Assembly (NCBI RefSeq): GCF_900141755.1
Contig: NZ_LT670844.1
Coordinates: 5,366,501 to 5,430,500 of the forward strand
DNA: 64,000 bases
Source: Bradyrhizobium lablabi
GTDB taxonomy: Bacteria; Pseudomonadota; Alphaproteobacteria; Rhizobiales; Xanthobacteraceae
Reading direction: 5' to 3'
The notes under the pieces were generated by a model, which was given only the letters and a program-made list of their open reading frames with translations, searched no databases and was not told where the DNA came from. The position numbers and the translations under genes were made by a program. Positions 26,138 to 34,465 of this stretch are shown piece after piece (the first letter of the stretch is position 1; every line of letters begins with the position of its first letter).

Positions 26138-27055
26138 ATGAAACGCCTGCCTATGATCGGTCTTGCGCTCACAGCCTTGCTCTCGGCCGGGCAGGCCAAC
26201 GCCGAAGAGCTCACGGGAACGCTGAAGAAGATCAAGGAAACCGGCACGATCAACATCGGCTACCGCGACTCGTCGATCCCGTTCTCTTATCTCGACGACA
26301 ACCAGAAGCCGATCGGCTTTGCGATCGACATTTGTAACAAAATCGTCGACGCGGTGAAGAACGAGCTCAAGCTCGACAAGCTCGTGGTCGAATTCAATCC
26401 GGTGACATCGTCGACCCGGATTCCGTTGCTCGCCAACGGCACCATCGACCTCGAATGCGGATCGACCACCAACAACGCCGAGCGGCTGAAGCAGGTCGCC
26501 TTCACCAATACCCACTTCCTGACCGCGACCCGCTTCGTCTCGAAGAAATCCGCCAATATCAACTCGATCGACGATCTCAAGGGCAAGACGGTGGTCTCGA
26601 CTTCGGGCACCACCAACATCAAGCAGCTCACCGAAGCCAATGCGGCGCGCAACCTCAACCTCAACATCATTCCGGCCAAGGAACATGCCGAATCGTTCCT
26701 GATGGTCGAGACCGATCGCGCGGTCGCGGTCGTGCTGGACGATATCCTGCTGGCGAGTTTTGTGGCGGGATCGAAGGAACCGGACACCTACGTCATGTCC
26801 AAGGATGCGTTCTCCAAGCCCGAGCCTTACGGGATCATGCTGCGCAAGGACGATCCGGCCTTCAAGAAGGTGGTCGATGCCGCCACCGCGGCGCTCTATA
26901 CGAGCGCCGACGGCCAAAAGCTCTACGACAAATGGTTCATGCAGAAAATCCCGCCCAAGGGATTGAACCTCAACACACCGATCGGCGCGGAGTTGAAGCA
27001 TGAATTTGCAAAACCTTCCGATTCCCCCGATCCGGATTCCTATAAGGCGATGTGA
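26138..27055 (+). CDS. Amino acid ABC transporter substrate-binding protein (GltI-like), copy 2
   Basis: A 305-residue tandem copy of the preceding gene, about 87% identical by hand count, with its own signal peptide (MKRLPMIGLALTALLSAG). The open frame runs upstream into the first copy, but homology and the matching leader fix ATG 26138. Changes are spread over the protein; some, such as FRDSS to YRDSS and ASLVAG to ASFVAG, are conservative. Ligand ranges may therefore be similar, with different expression or affinity. A second hairpin follows at 27067-27105. Confidence 0.93.
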   Translation: MKRLPMIGLALTALLSAGQANAEELTGTLKKIKETGTINIGYRDSSIPFSYLDDNQKPIGFAIDICNKIVDAVKNELKLDKLVVEFNPVTSSTRIPLLANGTIDLECGSTTNNAERLKQVAFTNTHFLTATRFVSKKSANINSIDDLKGKTVVSTSGTTNIKQLTEANAARNLNLNIIPAKEHAESFLMVETDRAVAVVLDDILLASFVAGSKEPDTYVMSKDAFSKPEPYGIMLRKDDPAFKKVVDAATAALYTSADGQKLYDKWFMQKIPPKGLNLNTPIGAELKHEFAKPSDSPDPDSYKAM

Positions 27056-27066
27056 GGTTTTGTCGG

Positions 27067-27105
27067 CTCATGCACTGGCCCGGCCATTGCATGGGCCGAT
27101 CTCGA
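27067..27105 (+). terminator. Hairpin after the second binding-protein gene
   Basis: TCGGCTCATGCA pairs with TGCATGGGCCGA with one G-U or mismatch; the loop contains CTGGCCCGGCCAT. It is the counterpart of the hairpin at 26040-26070 and lies before the permease genes, consistent with lower expression of the membrane components. Confidence 0.65.
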
Positions 27106-27151
27106 CGGCGCAGGCTCAGCTGGGAGGGCGCGGTAGGACGCGGGGGGTTTT

Positions 27152-27883
27152 GTGAACTATCACTGGAACTGGCGCATCTTCTTCGATCCCGCGCCGAGCG
27201 GGACCGGCACCTATCTCGACATGCTGCTAGCGGGGCTGCTGCTGACCATCGAGACCGCGCTTTGCGCCTGGATCATCGCGCTGGCATTTGGATCGGTGGT
27301 CGGCGTACTGCGCACGCTGCCGTCGAAGACCGCGGCTAGCGTTGGCTTTGTGTGGGTCGAATTCTTCCGCAACATGCCGCTATTGGTGCAGCTCTTCATC
27401 TGGTTCTTCGTTTTGCCCGAACTGCTGCCGCGCACGTGGGGGCTGTGGCTGAAGCAGATGCCGCACGCGCCGTTCTACACCGCGGCAATCGGGATCGGAC
27501 TGTTCATGTCGGCGCGCGTCGCCGAACAAACCCGCGCCGGCGTCAACTCGCTGCCGCGCGGCCAGAAACTGGCCGCGACCGCGCTCGGCCTGACCACCGC
27601 GCAGACCTATCGCTATGTGCTGCTGCCGATGGCGTTTCGTATCATCATGCCGCCGCTGACATCCGAATTTCTCTCGACCATCAAGAATACGTCGGTCGCC
27701 ATCACCATCGGTCTGATCGAATTGACCGCGCAGGCCCGCGCGATGCAGGAATTCTCCTTTCAGGTGTTCGAAGCCTTTACCGCGGCGACCGTGCTGTACC
27801 TCCTGGTCAATATCGTCGTCGTCACCGCGATGCGCTTCCTCGAGCGCGCGATCGCGGTTCCCGGCTACATCACCGGGAAGTGA
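27152..27883 (+). CDS. gltJ: Amino acid ABC transporter permease (GltJ-like)
   Basis: A 243-residue HisM-type permease starting with GTG after GGGGGG. It has membrane helices beginning LDMLLAGLLLTIETALCAW, the FFRNMPLLVQLFIWFFVLP segment, and the cytoplasmic EAA loop around AATALGLTTAQTYRYVLLP. SEFLSTIKNTSVAITIGLIE is characteristic of the polar amino acid family. It pairs with the next permease and the ATPase to form a GltIJKL-like importer for acidic or related amino acids. Confidence 0.93.
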   Translation: MNYHWNWRIFFDPAPSGTGTYLDMLLAGLLLTIETALCAWIIALAFGSVVGVLRTLPSKTAASVGFVWVEFFRNMPLLVQLFIWFFVLPELLPRTWGLWLKQMPHAPFYTAAIGIGLFMSARVAEQTRAGVNSLPRGQKLAATALGLTTAQTYRYVLLPMAFRIIMPPLTSEFLSTIKNTSVAITIGLIELTAQARAMQEFSFQVFEAFTAATVLYLLVNIVVVTAMRFLERAIAVPGYITGK

Positions 27884-27892
27884 GCGGTAGCC

Positions 27893-28585
27893 ATGTTCGC
27901 CAATTTCGATTTCGACGTCATCCGCCGCTCGCTCGGATATCTGTTCTTCGACGGCATGACGTTCACGTTGACGCTGACGGGGCTGTCCGCGCTGGGCGGC
28001 CTGATCTTCGGCACGCTGATCGCGCTGATGCGATTGTCGGGCTTGAAATTGCTCGGGTGGATCGCCGGCCTCTATGTCGACCTGATGCGCTCGCTGCCTT
28101 TGGTGCTCGTGATCTTCTGGTTCTATTTCCTGGTGCCGTATATCGGGCAGTGGCTGACAGGATCGTCACGGCCTGTCCGCGTCGGCGCATTCGCGTCTTC
28201 GCTCGTCACTTTCATCCTGTTCGAGGCGGCGTATTTCTCCGAAATCATGCGCGCCGGCATCCAGTCGATCTCGCGGGGACAGCCCGCCGCGGCGCAGGCG
28301 CTCGGGCTGACCTACAGCCAGACCATGCGCTACGTCGTGCTGCCGCAGGCGTTCCGCAACATGCTGCCGGTGCTGTTGACCCAGACCATCGTGCTGTTCC
28401 AGGACACCTCGCTGGTCTATGTGCTGTCGATCCCGGATTTCCTCGGCGCCGCCAGCAAGGTGGCGCAGCGCGACGGGCGGTTGGTCGAGATGTATCTGTT
28501 CGCGGCCATCGTCTATTTCATCATTTCCTGTTTCGCGTCCTTTGGCGTCCGCCGCCTGCAGTCGCGCATCGCCTTCGTGCATTAG
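27893..28585 (+). CDS. gltK: Amino acid ABC transporter permease (GltK-like)
   Basis: A 230-residue permease nine bases after GltJ. Landmarks are [37 protein letters not shown], the EAA loop [19 protein letters not shown], and [20 protein letters not shown] near the end. It is the second half of the heterodimeric channel. The stop is 10 bases before the ATPase start, so all three genes are one operon with the binding proteins upstream. Confidence 0.93.
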   Translation: MFANFDFDVIRRSLGYLFFDGMTFTLTLTGLSALGGLIFGTLIALMRLSGLKLLGWIAGLYVDLMRSLPLVLVIFWFYFLVPYIGQWLTGSSRPVRVGAFASSLVTFILFEAAYFSEIMRAGIQSISRGQPAAAQALGLTYSQTMRYVVLPQAFRNMLPVLLTQTIVLFQDTSLVYVLSIPDFLGAASKVAQRDGRLVEMYLFAAIVYFIISCFASFGVRRLQSRIAFVH

Positions 28586-28595
28586 TGAGATCCAT

Positions 28596-29327
28596 ATGAT
28601 CGAGATCAATCACGTCGACAAATGGTACGGGCCGAGCTTTCAGGCGCTGAAGGATTGCACCACCAGCGTCGCCAAGGGCGAAGTGGTCGTGGTGTGCGGT
28701 CCCTCAGGCTCGGGAAAGTCCACGCTGATAAAATGCGTCAATGCGCTGGAGCCGTTCCAGAGCGGGGAGATCATCCTCGACGGCATCAAGGTCAACGATC
28801 CCAGAACAAACCTGCCGAAACTGCGCGCCCGCGTCGGCATGGTGTTCCAGCATTTTGAACTGTTTCCGCACTTAAGGATCATCGACAACCTATGTCTTGC
28901 GCAGGAAAAAGTGCTGGGGCGCTCGCATGACGAGGCGCTCGCAAAGGGCTCAAAACTGCTCGACCGCGTCGGGCTGAAGGACCACGCGCGCAAATACCCG
29001 GCCGAATTATCCGGTGGCCAGCAGCAGCGCGTCGCGATTGCCCGCGCGCTCGCCATGGACCCGATCGCGATGCTGTTCGACGAACCGACCTCGGCGCTCG
29101 ATCCGGAAATGATCTCCGAAGTGTTGGACGTGATGGTCGATCTCGCCCGCGAGGGCATGACCATGATGGTCGTCACCCATGAAATGGGCTTTGCCAGCAA
29201 GGTCGCGCATCGCGTGATCTTCATGGACCAGGGCGAAATCGTCGAGGACGCGCTGAAGACCGATTTCTTCGGCAGCCCGAGGAGCGACCGCGCGCAGAAG
29301 TTTCTGTCGAAGATTCTGTCGCATTGA
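28596..29327 (+). CDS. gltL: Amino acid ABC transporter ATP-binding protein (GltL-like)
   Basis: A 243-residue ATPase with every nucleotide-binding motif: Walker [10 protein letters not shown] (about residue 35), Q-loop [11 protein letters not shown], signature [15 protein letters not shown], Walker [12 protein letters not shown] and H-loop VVTHEMGF. It is of standard length and closely resembles the polar amino acid ATPases. ATG 28596 is chosen over upstream in-frame codons because the domain begins right there. It energises the two upstream permeases. Confidence 0.95.
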   Translation: MIEINHVDKWYGPSFQALKDCTTSVAKGEVVVVCGPSGSGKSTLIKCVNALEPFQSGEIILDGIKVNDPRTNLPKLRARVGMVFQHFELFPHLRIIDNLCLAQEKVLGRSHDEALAKGSKLLDRVGLKDHARKYPAELSGGQQQRVAIARALAMDPIAMLFDEPTSALDPEMISEVLDVMVDLAREGMTMMVVTHEMGFASKVAHRVIFMDQGEIVEDALKTDFFGSPRSDRAQKFLSKILSH

Positions 29328-29355
29328 AAGACTGCGGCGTGCGTCGTCTCCTTTC

Positions 29356-29455
29356 GTCATTCCGGGATGGTCCAAAGGACCAGACCTCAGATGTGCAATT
29401 GCACATCGGGGAATCTCGAGATTCCGGGTTCATGCTTCGCATGCCCCGGAATGAC
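29356..29455. repeat. Palindromic repeat, family B (long form)
   Basis: It contains GATGTGCAATTGCACATC and AATCTCGAGATT bounded by GTCATTCCGGGATGG and GCCCCGGAATGACG. It is nearly the reverse complement of 19860-19963. It lies between the ABC operon and the aminotransferase gene. Confidence 0.88.
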
Positions 29456-29536
29456 GGCATGAGGGTTTATCGGCATTAACAATTTGCGTATACCGTTCCG
29501 CAACCACCGCTTCGCTTCCCCCACAGGAGAAATCGC

Positions 29537-30394
29537 TTGGACCAGATCGCCTACGTCAACGGGTCGTTCGTGCCGCTTAGTGAGGCAAAAGTCTCGATAC
29601 TGGATCGCGGCTTTCTGTTTGCCGACGGCATTTACGAGGTCGCCGCCGTGCTCGATGGCAAGCTGATCGACAACGCCTCGCATCTGGCGCGGCTGGAACG
29701 TTCGGTCGGCGAGATATCGCTGGCTTTGCCCGAGACGACTGAGCGGATTCAGGAAATCCAGAAGGAGCTGATCGCGCGCAACAAGATCGTCAACGGCATG
29801 GTCTATCTCGAGGTGACGCGCGGCGCCGACACGGGGCGGGATTTTGCGTTTCCCAAGGCCGTCAAACCGACGCTGATCATGTTCACGTCGGTAAAAGACA
29901 TCGTCAACGCGGCGTCCGCCAAGACCGGCATCGGCGTGATCACCGTGCCCGATCTCCGCTGGGAGCGGCGCGATATCAAGAGCGTGGCGCTGCTCGCGCA
30001 GGTCTTGGCAAAACAGGCGGCGGCCGAAGCCGGCGCCGGCGAAGCCTGGATGATCGAGGACGGCAAGGTGACCGAAGGCGGCTCGTCGTCGGCCTTCATC
30101 CTGACGCAGGACGACGTGCTGGTGACGCGGCAGAATTCATCGGCGATCCTGCCGGGCTGCACGCGCAAGGCCGTGGTCGCGCTCGCCGAAGAGCGGCAGC
30201 TCCGGGTCGAGGAGCGACCGTTCACGGTCGAAGAAGCGCTCGCGGCCAAGGAAGCCTTCATCACCAGCGCCACCGTGTTCGTGCAGGCGGTGGTGTCGAT
30301 CGACGGCAAGCAAGTTGCCAACGGCAAGCCCGGTCCGATGACCAACCGCTTGCGCGAAATCTATGTCGATTTCGCCCGCGCCACCGCGGTGTAG
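29537..30394 (+). CDS. D-amino acid aminotransferase (class IV PLP enzyme)
   Basis: A 285-residue fold-type IV aminotransferase, starting at TTG with ACAGGAGA six bases before it. YVNGSFVPLSEAKVSILDRG and FADGIYEVAAVLDGKL open the family. The PLP lysine lies in RRDIKSVALLAQVLAK, and VTEGGSSSAFILTQDDVL binds the cofactor phosphate region. It resembles D-alanine aminotransferases, which move amino groups between D-amino acids and 2-keto acids. Placement after an amino acid importer suggests catabolism of imported D-amino acids; this is inference. Branched-chain or 4-amino-4-deoxychorismate activity is less likely. Confidence 0.85.
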   Translation: MDQIAYVNGSFVPLSEAKVSILDRGFLFADGIYEVAAVLDGKLIDNASHLARLERSVGEISLALPETTERIQEIQKELIARNKIVNGMVYLEVTRGADTGRDFAFPKAVKPTLIMFTSVKDIVNAASAKTGIGVITVPDLRWERRDIKSVALLAQVLAKQAAAEAGAGEAWMIEDGKVTEGGSSSAFILTQDDVLVTRQNSSAILPGCTRKAVVALAEERQLRVEERPFTVEEALAAKEAFITSATVFVQAVVSIDGKQVANGKPGPMTNRLREIYVDFARATAV

Positions 30395-30466
30395 TTTTGT
30401 GCGGCGTGCTGCCGACGAACGCATCACGTCGCAGCTCGCGGTCCCGTCGCATAGCGCGGTCGGAGG

Positions 30467-30670
30467 TTACCCCAGGATCATCCTGGCGGGCCAATCATCG
30501 TGCTTGGTATCGCCACCGGTCCAACGTGGCGCGCCGCTCTCGTGCGCTTTTTGCTCACAGGAAAGACAGTGAGCATTATGGTGCTCGGTCTGCTTCGCGA
30601 GTGCAGGTGAACCGGTCAATATAACGGTCGAAAGCACAAGCAATTTGGCCATTGTTTTGAGGTGCATCAT
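30467..30670 (-). CDS. Small exported protein of unknown function
   Basis: A 67-residue protein from the ATG at 30670, with GGAG seven bases upstream. A signal peptide (MAKLLVLSTVILTGSPALA) is followed by a 43-residue mature part with one CxxC-like pair (NAHCLSCEQKAHES), several histidines, and the end DDWPARMILG. The cysteine pair and histidines could bind a metal or haem, though CLSC is not followed by the CH of a haem site. No homologue is recognised. It lies between the aminotransferase and an AhpD-like gene. Confidence 0.55.
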   Translation of the reverse strand: MMHLKTMAKLLVLSTVILTGSPALAKQTEHHNAHCLSCEQKAHESGAPRWTGGDTKHDDWPARMILG

Positions 30671-30913
30671 GACAGAACTCCTTTTCGGCTTCACGACGAT
30701 CAAGGATGACCGTGTGTACTTCCGATAAAGTGCGCCCTGTCCGATGATCGTTCCAATGGATAATTTGGCTTGTATTGATCGACGTCTTCGATGATTACCC
30801 AGCACGATGTGCTGGCGACGCGGCGGAATCATCCGCGACTCTGCCCGACCACCTGCGCGAAACCCCCGTGGATTTCGCGCGCGCCAAGCGGTGTGAATTT
30901 TCCAGTGCCGCGA

Positions 30914-31372
30914 CTATGCGGCGGCCTTGGCCTTCACCGGCGGGATCGAGCGGAAGCTGATCGCGATCCGATTCCAGGCGTTGATGGTCGCAACCAGCAT
31001 GGTCAGGTTGACCGTCTCTTCCTCCGAGAAGTGCTTGCGGACTTCTTCATAGACCTCATCGGGAGCGTGCGTTTCCGAAATCAACGTCACCGCCTCGGTC
31101 CATGCCAGTGCTGCGCGCTCGCGGTCGGTATAGACAGGGGCTTCCCGCCAGGCGTTCAACAGATAGAGGCGCTGTTCGGTTTCGCCGTGCTTGCGGGCGT
31201 CCTGGGTGTGCATGTTGATGCAGAACGCGCAGCCATTGATCTGCGACGCCCGCGTCTTGACCAGTTCGATCAGGGATTTTTCGAGGCCGCTTCCCTGCAC
31301 CTGCGCTTCGAGCGCACTCAGCGCTTTGATGGTCTCGGGCGCGACCTGGTAGGCGTTCAATCGGGGTTTCAT
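30914..31372 (-). CDS. AhpD-like alkylhydroperoxidase/CMD-family protein
   Basis: A 152-residue protein with the AhpD-type redox motif CAFC in ASQINGCAFCINMHTQD, preceded by KSLIELVKTRASQ and followed by EVRKHFSEEETVNLTMLVA. This is the AhpD/CMD branch with a peroxidatic cysteine pair and a histidine after it. It may reduce peroxides with a lipoyl or thiol partner. It precedes the EmrB-type gene (38 bases from its start to the stop of that gene) on the same strand, so it may be co-transcribed with the efflux genes. Confidence 0.9.
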   Translation of the reverse strand: MKPRLNAYQVAPETIKALSALEAQVQGSGLEKSLIELVKTRASQINGCAFCINMHTQDARKHGETEQRLYLLNAWREAPVYTDRERAALAWTEAVTLISETHAPDEVYEEVRKHFSEEETVNLTMLVATINAWNRIAISFRSIPPVKAKAAA

Positions 31373-31410
31373 GGCTAGGCTCCTTTCGCTTTGTGGTTAG
31401 AGGGATGGTT

Positions 31411-33048
31411 TCAGTGTGCGCCGCCGCCTGCAAGCTGACCGGGTTTTTTGAGCAGCAGGGTTGCCATGAGGGCAATCAGCAGCGCGGCGCCCAAGAGATA
31501 AAAGGTGTCGCTGAACGCAAGTATAAAAGCCTGTTTCTGCACGATGTGGCCGATCGCGACCAACGCCCGATGCGCGGCGTCGGTGCGGTCGATGACGCCG
31601 TGATTGACGAAATACTGCGTGAGCTGCTCGATCCGGGTACGGGTGGCCTGCTCGAACAGGCTGACCGACTGCATCAAGACGTTGGAATGATACTGCTCGC
31701 GCTTGGTCAGGAAGGTCTGCAGCACGGCAATACCGACGGCGCCGCCGAGGTTGCGCATCATGTTGAACAGCCCCGAGGCCGAGCCGGCATTTTCGGCTTC
31801 GATGCCGGCGGTCGCGACCGCGGAAAGGGGAGTGAGGATCAACGCCTGGCCCACGGCGCGGACGACGTTCGGCCAGAACAACTGATCATTGGCATAATCC
31901 GATGTCAGATAAATGTTCATGAAGTTGGAAGCCGCGAACAGCGCGAAGCCGACACCGATGACGAGGCGCGGGTCGAAGCGCTTCATCAGCCGCGGCACCA
32001 GCGGGATCAACACCAGTTGCGGCAGACCGGTCCACGCCAGCACCATGCCGATCTGCTCGGCATTATAACCCTGGATGCGCGACAGATACACCGGCAGGAT
32101 GTAGACCGAACCGTACAGCGCGATGCCGAGCAGGAAATTGGCGAGCATGCCGAAGCCGAAATTGCGGCGGGCGAGCAGCCGCAAATTCAAGAGCGGCTTT
32201 TTGGCTGTGAGTTCGATCACCAGGAATGCCACCAGCGCGACACCGGCAATGATCGACAGGCGAATGATAAAAGCTGATCCGAACCAGTCGTCCTTGTTGC
32301 CTTCCTCGAGCACGGTCTGCAGCGCGCTCAGGCCGATCGCCATGGTGATGATGCCGAGCCAGTCGCCTCCGCGCAGCAGCGAGAGTTTCATGGGCTTTGC
32401 TTCCAGCGAGAACCAGAGCATGCCGATCATCAGCGCGCCCGGCGCCAGATTGACGTAGAAGATGTACTGCCAGCCAAAGTTTTCCGTGAGGTAGCCGCCG
32501 ATGGTCGGGCCGATGGCGGGCGCAAAGGTGGCCGATAGTGCGAACAGCGCGAGACCGACAGGCTGCTTCGCCTTCGGCAATAGCGTGATGATTAGCGTAA
32601 AGGCCATCGGGATCAGCACGCCGCCGCTAAAACCTTGCAGCGCGCGCAAGACGATCATTTGCGGCAGATCCTGCGCAAGCGCGCAAGCCGCGGAAAAGGC
32701 GAGAAACAGGGTGGCGTTGACGAGCAGATAGACCCGAATGGAAAACACCTGCGCGAGCCAGCCGCTCAAGGGGATGACCACGATCTCGGCGATCAAATAA
32801 GAGGTCGAAATCCAGCCGCCGTCGTCGATGCCGGCGCCGATCGCGCCCTGGATATCCGCCAGCGACGCGTTGACGATCTGGATGTTGAGCACCGCCATGA
32901 AGGCGCCGAGCGTGGCGCCGAACACGGCAAGCCAGGTTTTTGCTGAAACCGCCGGGACCGCGTTGTTCGACGCGGCCGTGGTTTGCAGACGGTCGCCGCT
33001 GGTGTTCGCGGGCGGAACGGCGTCGATGGTGCTCTGAAGCGCGGTCAT
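31411..33048 (-). CDS. DHA2-family (EmrB/QacA-type) MFS efflux transporter
   Basis: A 545-residue protein with 14 predicted membrane segments. It carries the DHA2 motifs DGGWISTSYLIAEIVVIPLS, SIRVYLLVNATLFLAFSAAC and RALQGFSGGVLIPMAFTLII. ATG 33048, with GAGGAGA before it, is preferred to an upstream in-frame ATG. It is the inner-membrane pump of an EmrAB-type tripartite system with the membrane-fusion gene upstream; the outer-membrane component is not in the window. Substrates are lipophilic toxins or drugs. Confidence 0.93.
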   Translation of the reverse strand: MTALQSTIDAVPPANTSGDRLQTTAASNNAVPAVSAKTWLAVFGATLGAFMAVLNIQIVNASLADIQGAIGAGIDDGGWISTSYLIAEIVVIPLSGWLAQVFSIRVYLLVNATLFLAFSAACALAQDLPQMIVLRALQGFSGGVLIPMAFTLIITLLPKAKQPVGLALFALSATFAPAIGPTIGGYLTENFGWQYIFYVNLAPGALMIGMLWFSLEAKPMKLSLLRGGDWLGIITMAIGLSALQTVLEEGNKDDWFGSAFIIRLSIIAGVALVAFLVIELTAKKPLLNLRLLARRNFGFGMLANFLLGIALYGSVYILPVYLSRIQGYNAEQIGMVLAWTGLPQLVLIPLVPRLMKRFDPRLVIGVGFALFAASNFMNIYLTSDYANDQLFWPNVVRAVGQALILTPLSAVATAGIEAENAGSASGLFNMMRNLGGAVGIAVLQTFLTKREQYHSNVLMQSVSLFEQATRTRIEQLTQYFVNHGVIDRTDAAHRALVAIGHIVQKQAFILAFSDTFYLLGAALLIALMATLLLKKPGQLAGGGAH

Positions 33049-33097
33049 GGGTCTCTCCTCTCGGCTGGCAGAGGCAGAATGCATTGGCGGGTTAGTT

Positions 33098-33129
33098 CGA
33101 TAATCCTGAAAAAGCAGGAAGGATTATCG
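33098..33129. promoter_or_regulatory. Perfect inverted repeat between the emrA- and emrB-type genes
   Basis: CGATAATCCT (33098-33107) and AGGATTATCG (33120-33129) are 10-base arms around a 12-base spacer. GATAATC boxes also occur in the LysR intergenic region (34408 and 34449). It may be an internal operator or a transcript hairpin. Confidence 0.6.
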
Positions 33130-33170
33130 AGCAGGATTTTGTAATCTCCCGCGGTAATTACTCGATTGGC

Positions 33171-34328
33171 TCAGCGGCCGTTTGACCGCGCCAAGGCGGC
33201 ATCGGACGCCAAGCGGCTACCATTGACGCGCTCGCCGAGCACGGCGGACTTGGTATTGACGGTCGGCTCGGCCGACATGCCCGGACGCAACAGACCGGTC
33301 AGGCTGTGGTCGTCGAGCGCGATCTTCACCGGCACCCGCTGCACGATCTTGGTGAAATTGCCGGTCGCGTTGTCGGGCGGCAGCAGCGCGAATTCCAGTC
33401 CGCTCGCCGGCGACACGCTGTCGACATGGCCCCTGAGCCTGGTGCCATGGAAACCGTCGATCCGGATTTCGACCGGCTGGCCGTTGCGGACATGCGTGAG
33501 CTGGGTTTCCTTGAAATTCGCCACCACATAGACCGCATCGAGCGGAACGACCGCCATCAGTTGCGTGCCGGCCTGCACATATTGTCCGACCCGCAGCGAG
33601 CGCGCGCCGACGGTTCCTTCAACCGGCGCCGAAATCTCGGTGTAGGACAGATTCAGCGCCGCCTGTTGCGCGACCGCGCGGGCATGATCGAGTTGCGCCA
33701 CGGCCTTGGCGCGGTCGGTGGTGAGAACGTCGACCTTCCGCTGCGCCGCCAGCAAACCGGATTTGCCATGTTGCAACTGCGCGATCTTTTCGCGCAGCGC
33801 CGCGTCGGTTTGCTGGGCGCGCTGGATCGTGCCGGACCCGGTCTTCATCAGGCCGTCGTAACGTTCCTGTTCTTCCCTTGCGAATTTCAGATTGGCTTCG
33901 GCTGCGGCGACATCGGCGGTGCCTTGCTCGATCATCGGCTGCTGCAAAGCGAGCTGCGCATCGAGGTTGCTCACCGCGGCTTCGGAGGCGGCGACATCCG
34001 CATTGGCCTGATCGAGCGCGGTGCGGAAATCGCGGTCGTCGATTTTGGCCAGCAACTGGCCGGCTTTCACCGGCTGGTTGTCCTCGACCAGCACTTCCGC
34101 GATATAGCCGGAGACCTTTGGCGAGATGATCGTCGAATCGGCCTTGACGTAGGCGTCATCGGTCGTCTCCAGGTAGCGCCCGGTGGTGAGGTAGTCGTAG
34201 CCGAAGTCCGCCGCACCGGCGACGCCGAGCGCGACGGCGAGCGCAAGCGCCGCCCGCCTGATCGCCTGCCGCGACGGGCGAAGGCTGGTTTTCGTATGCA
34301 AATCAGTGACATAAGTTAGATCCGTCAT
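33171..34328 (-). CDS. HlyD/EmrA-family membrane-fusion protein
   Basis: A 385-residue protein from the ATG at 34328, preceded by AGGAGGA. A single N-terminal membrane helix (AALALAVALGVAGAADF) is followed by TTDDAYVKADSTIISPKVSG, typical of the EmrA/HlyD lipoyl domain. A coiled-coil region follows at about residues 90-215, then TEISAPVEGTVGARSLRVGQ and the beta-barrel. It links the EmrB-type pump to an outer-membrane channel. It is divergent from the LysR gene by 137 bases. Confidence 0.93.
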   Translation of the reverse strand: MTDLTYVTDLHTKTSLRPSRQAIRRAALALAVALGVAGAADFGYDYLTTGRYLETTDDAYVKADSTIISPKVSGYIAEVLVEDNQPVKAGQLLAKIDDRDFRTALDQANADVAASEAAVSNLDAQLALQQPMIEQGTADVAAAEANLKFAREEQERYDGLMKTGSGTIQRAQQTDAALREKIAQLQHGKSGLLAAQRKVDVLTTDRAKAVAQLDHARAVAQQAALNLSYTEISAPVEGTVGARSLRVGQYVQAGTQLMAVVPLDAVYVVANFKETQLTHVRNGQPVEIRIDGFHGTRLRGHVDSVSPASGLEFALLPPDNATGNFTKIVQRVPVKIALDDHSLTGLLRPGMSAEPTVNTKSAVLGERVNGSRLASDAALARSNGR

Positions 34329-34407
34329 GGCATCCTCCTGAGGCGGTCGGCGTCCGCCCAAGGGGGCGCGCTGGGCATGCCGGAAGATGCAATGCCTCGC
34401 GGTGCGT

Positions 34408-34456
34408 GATAATCCGGGAAAAAATGGAAGCATCATCCAGTGCGAGCGGATAATCG
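34408..34456. promoter_or_regulatory. Paired GATAATC boxes in the LysR/efflux divergent promoter
   Basis: GATAATCC at 34408-34415 and GATAATCG at 34449-34456 are 41 bases apart, close to four helical turns, between the divergent LysR and membrane-fusion genes. The same core recurs as an inverted repeat at 33098-33129. A LysR tetramer site is the simplest reading. Confidence 0.5.
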
Positions 34457-34465
34457 GGGGCGCCC

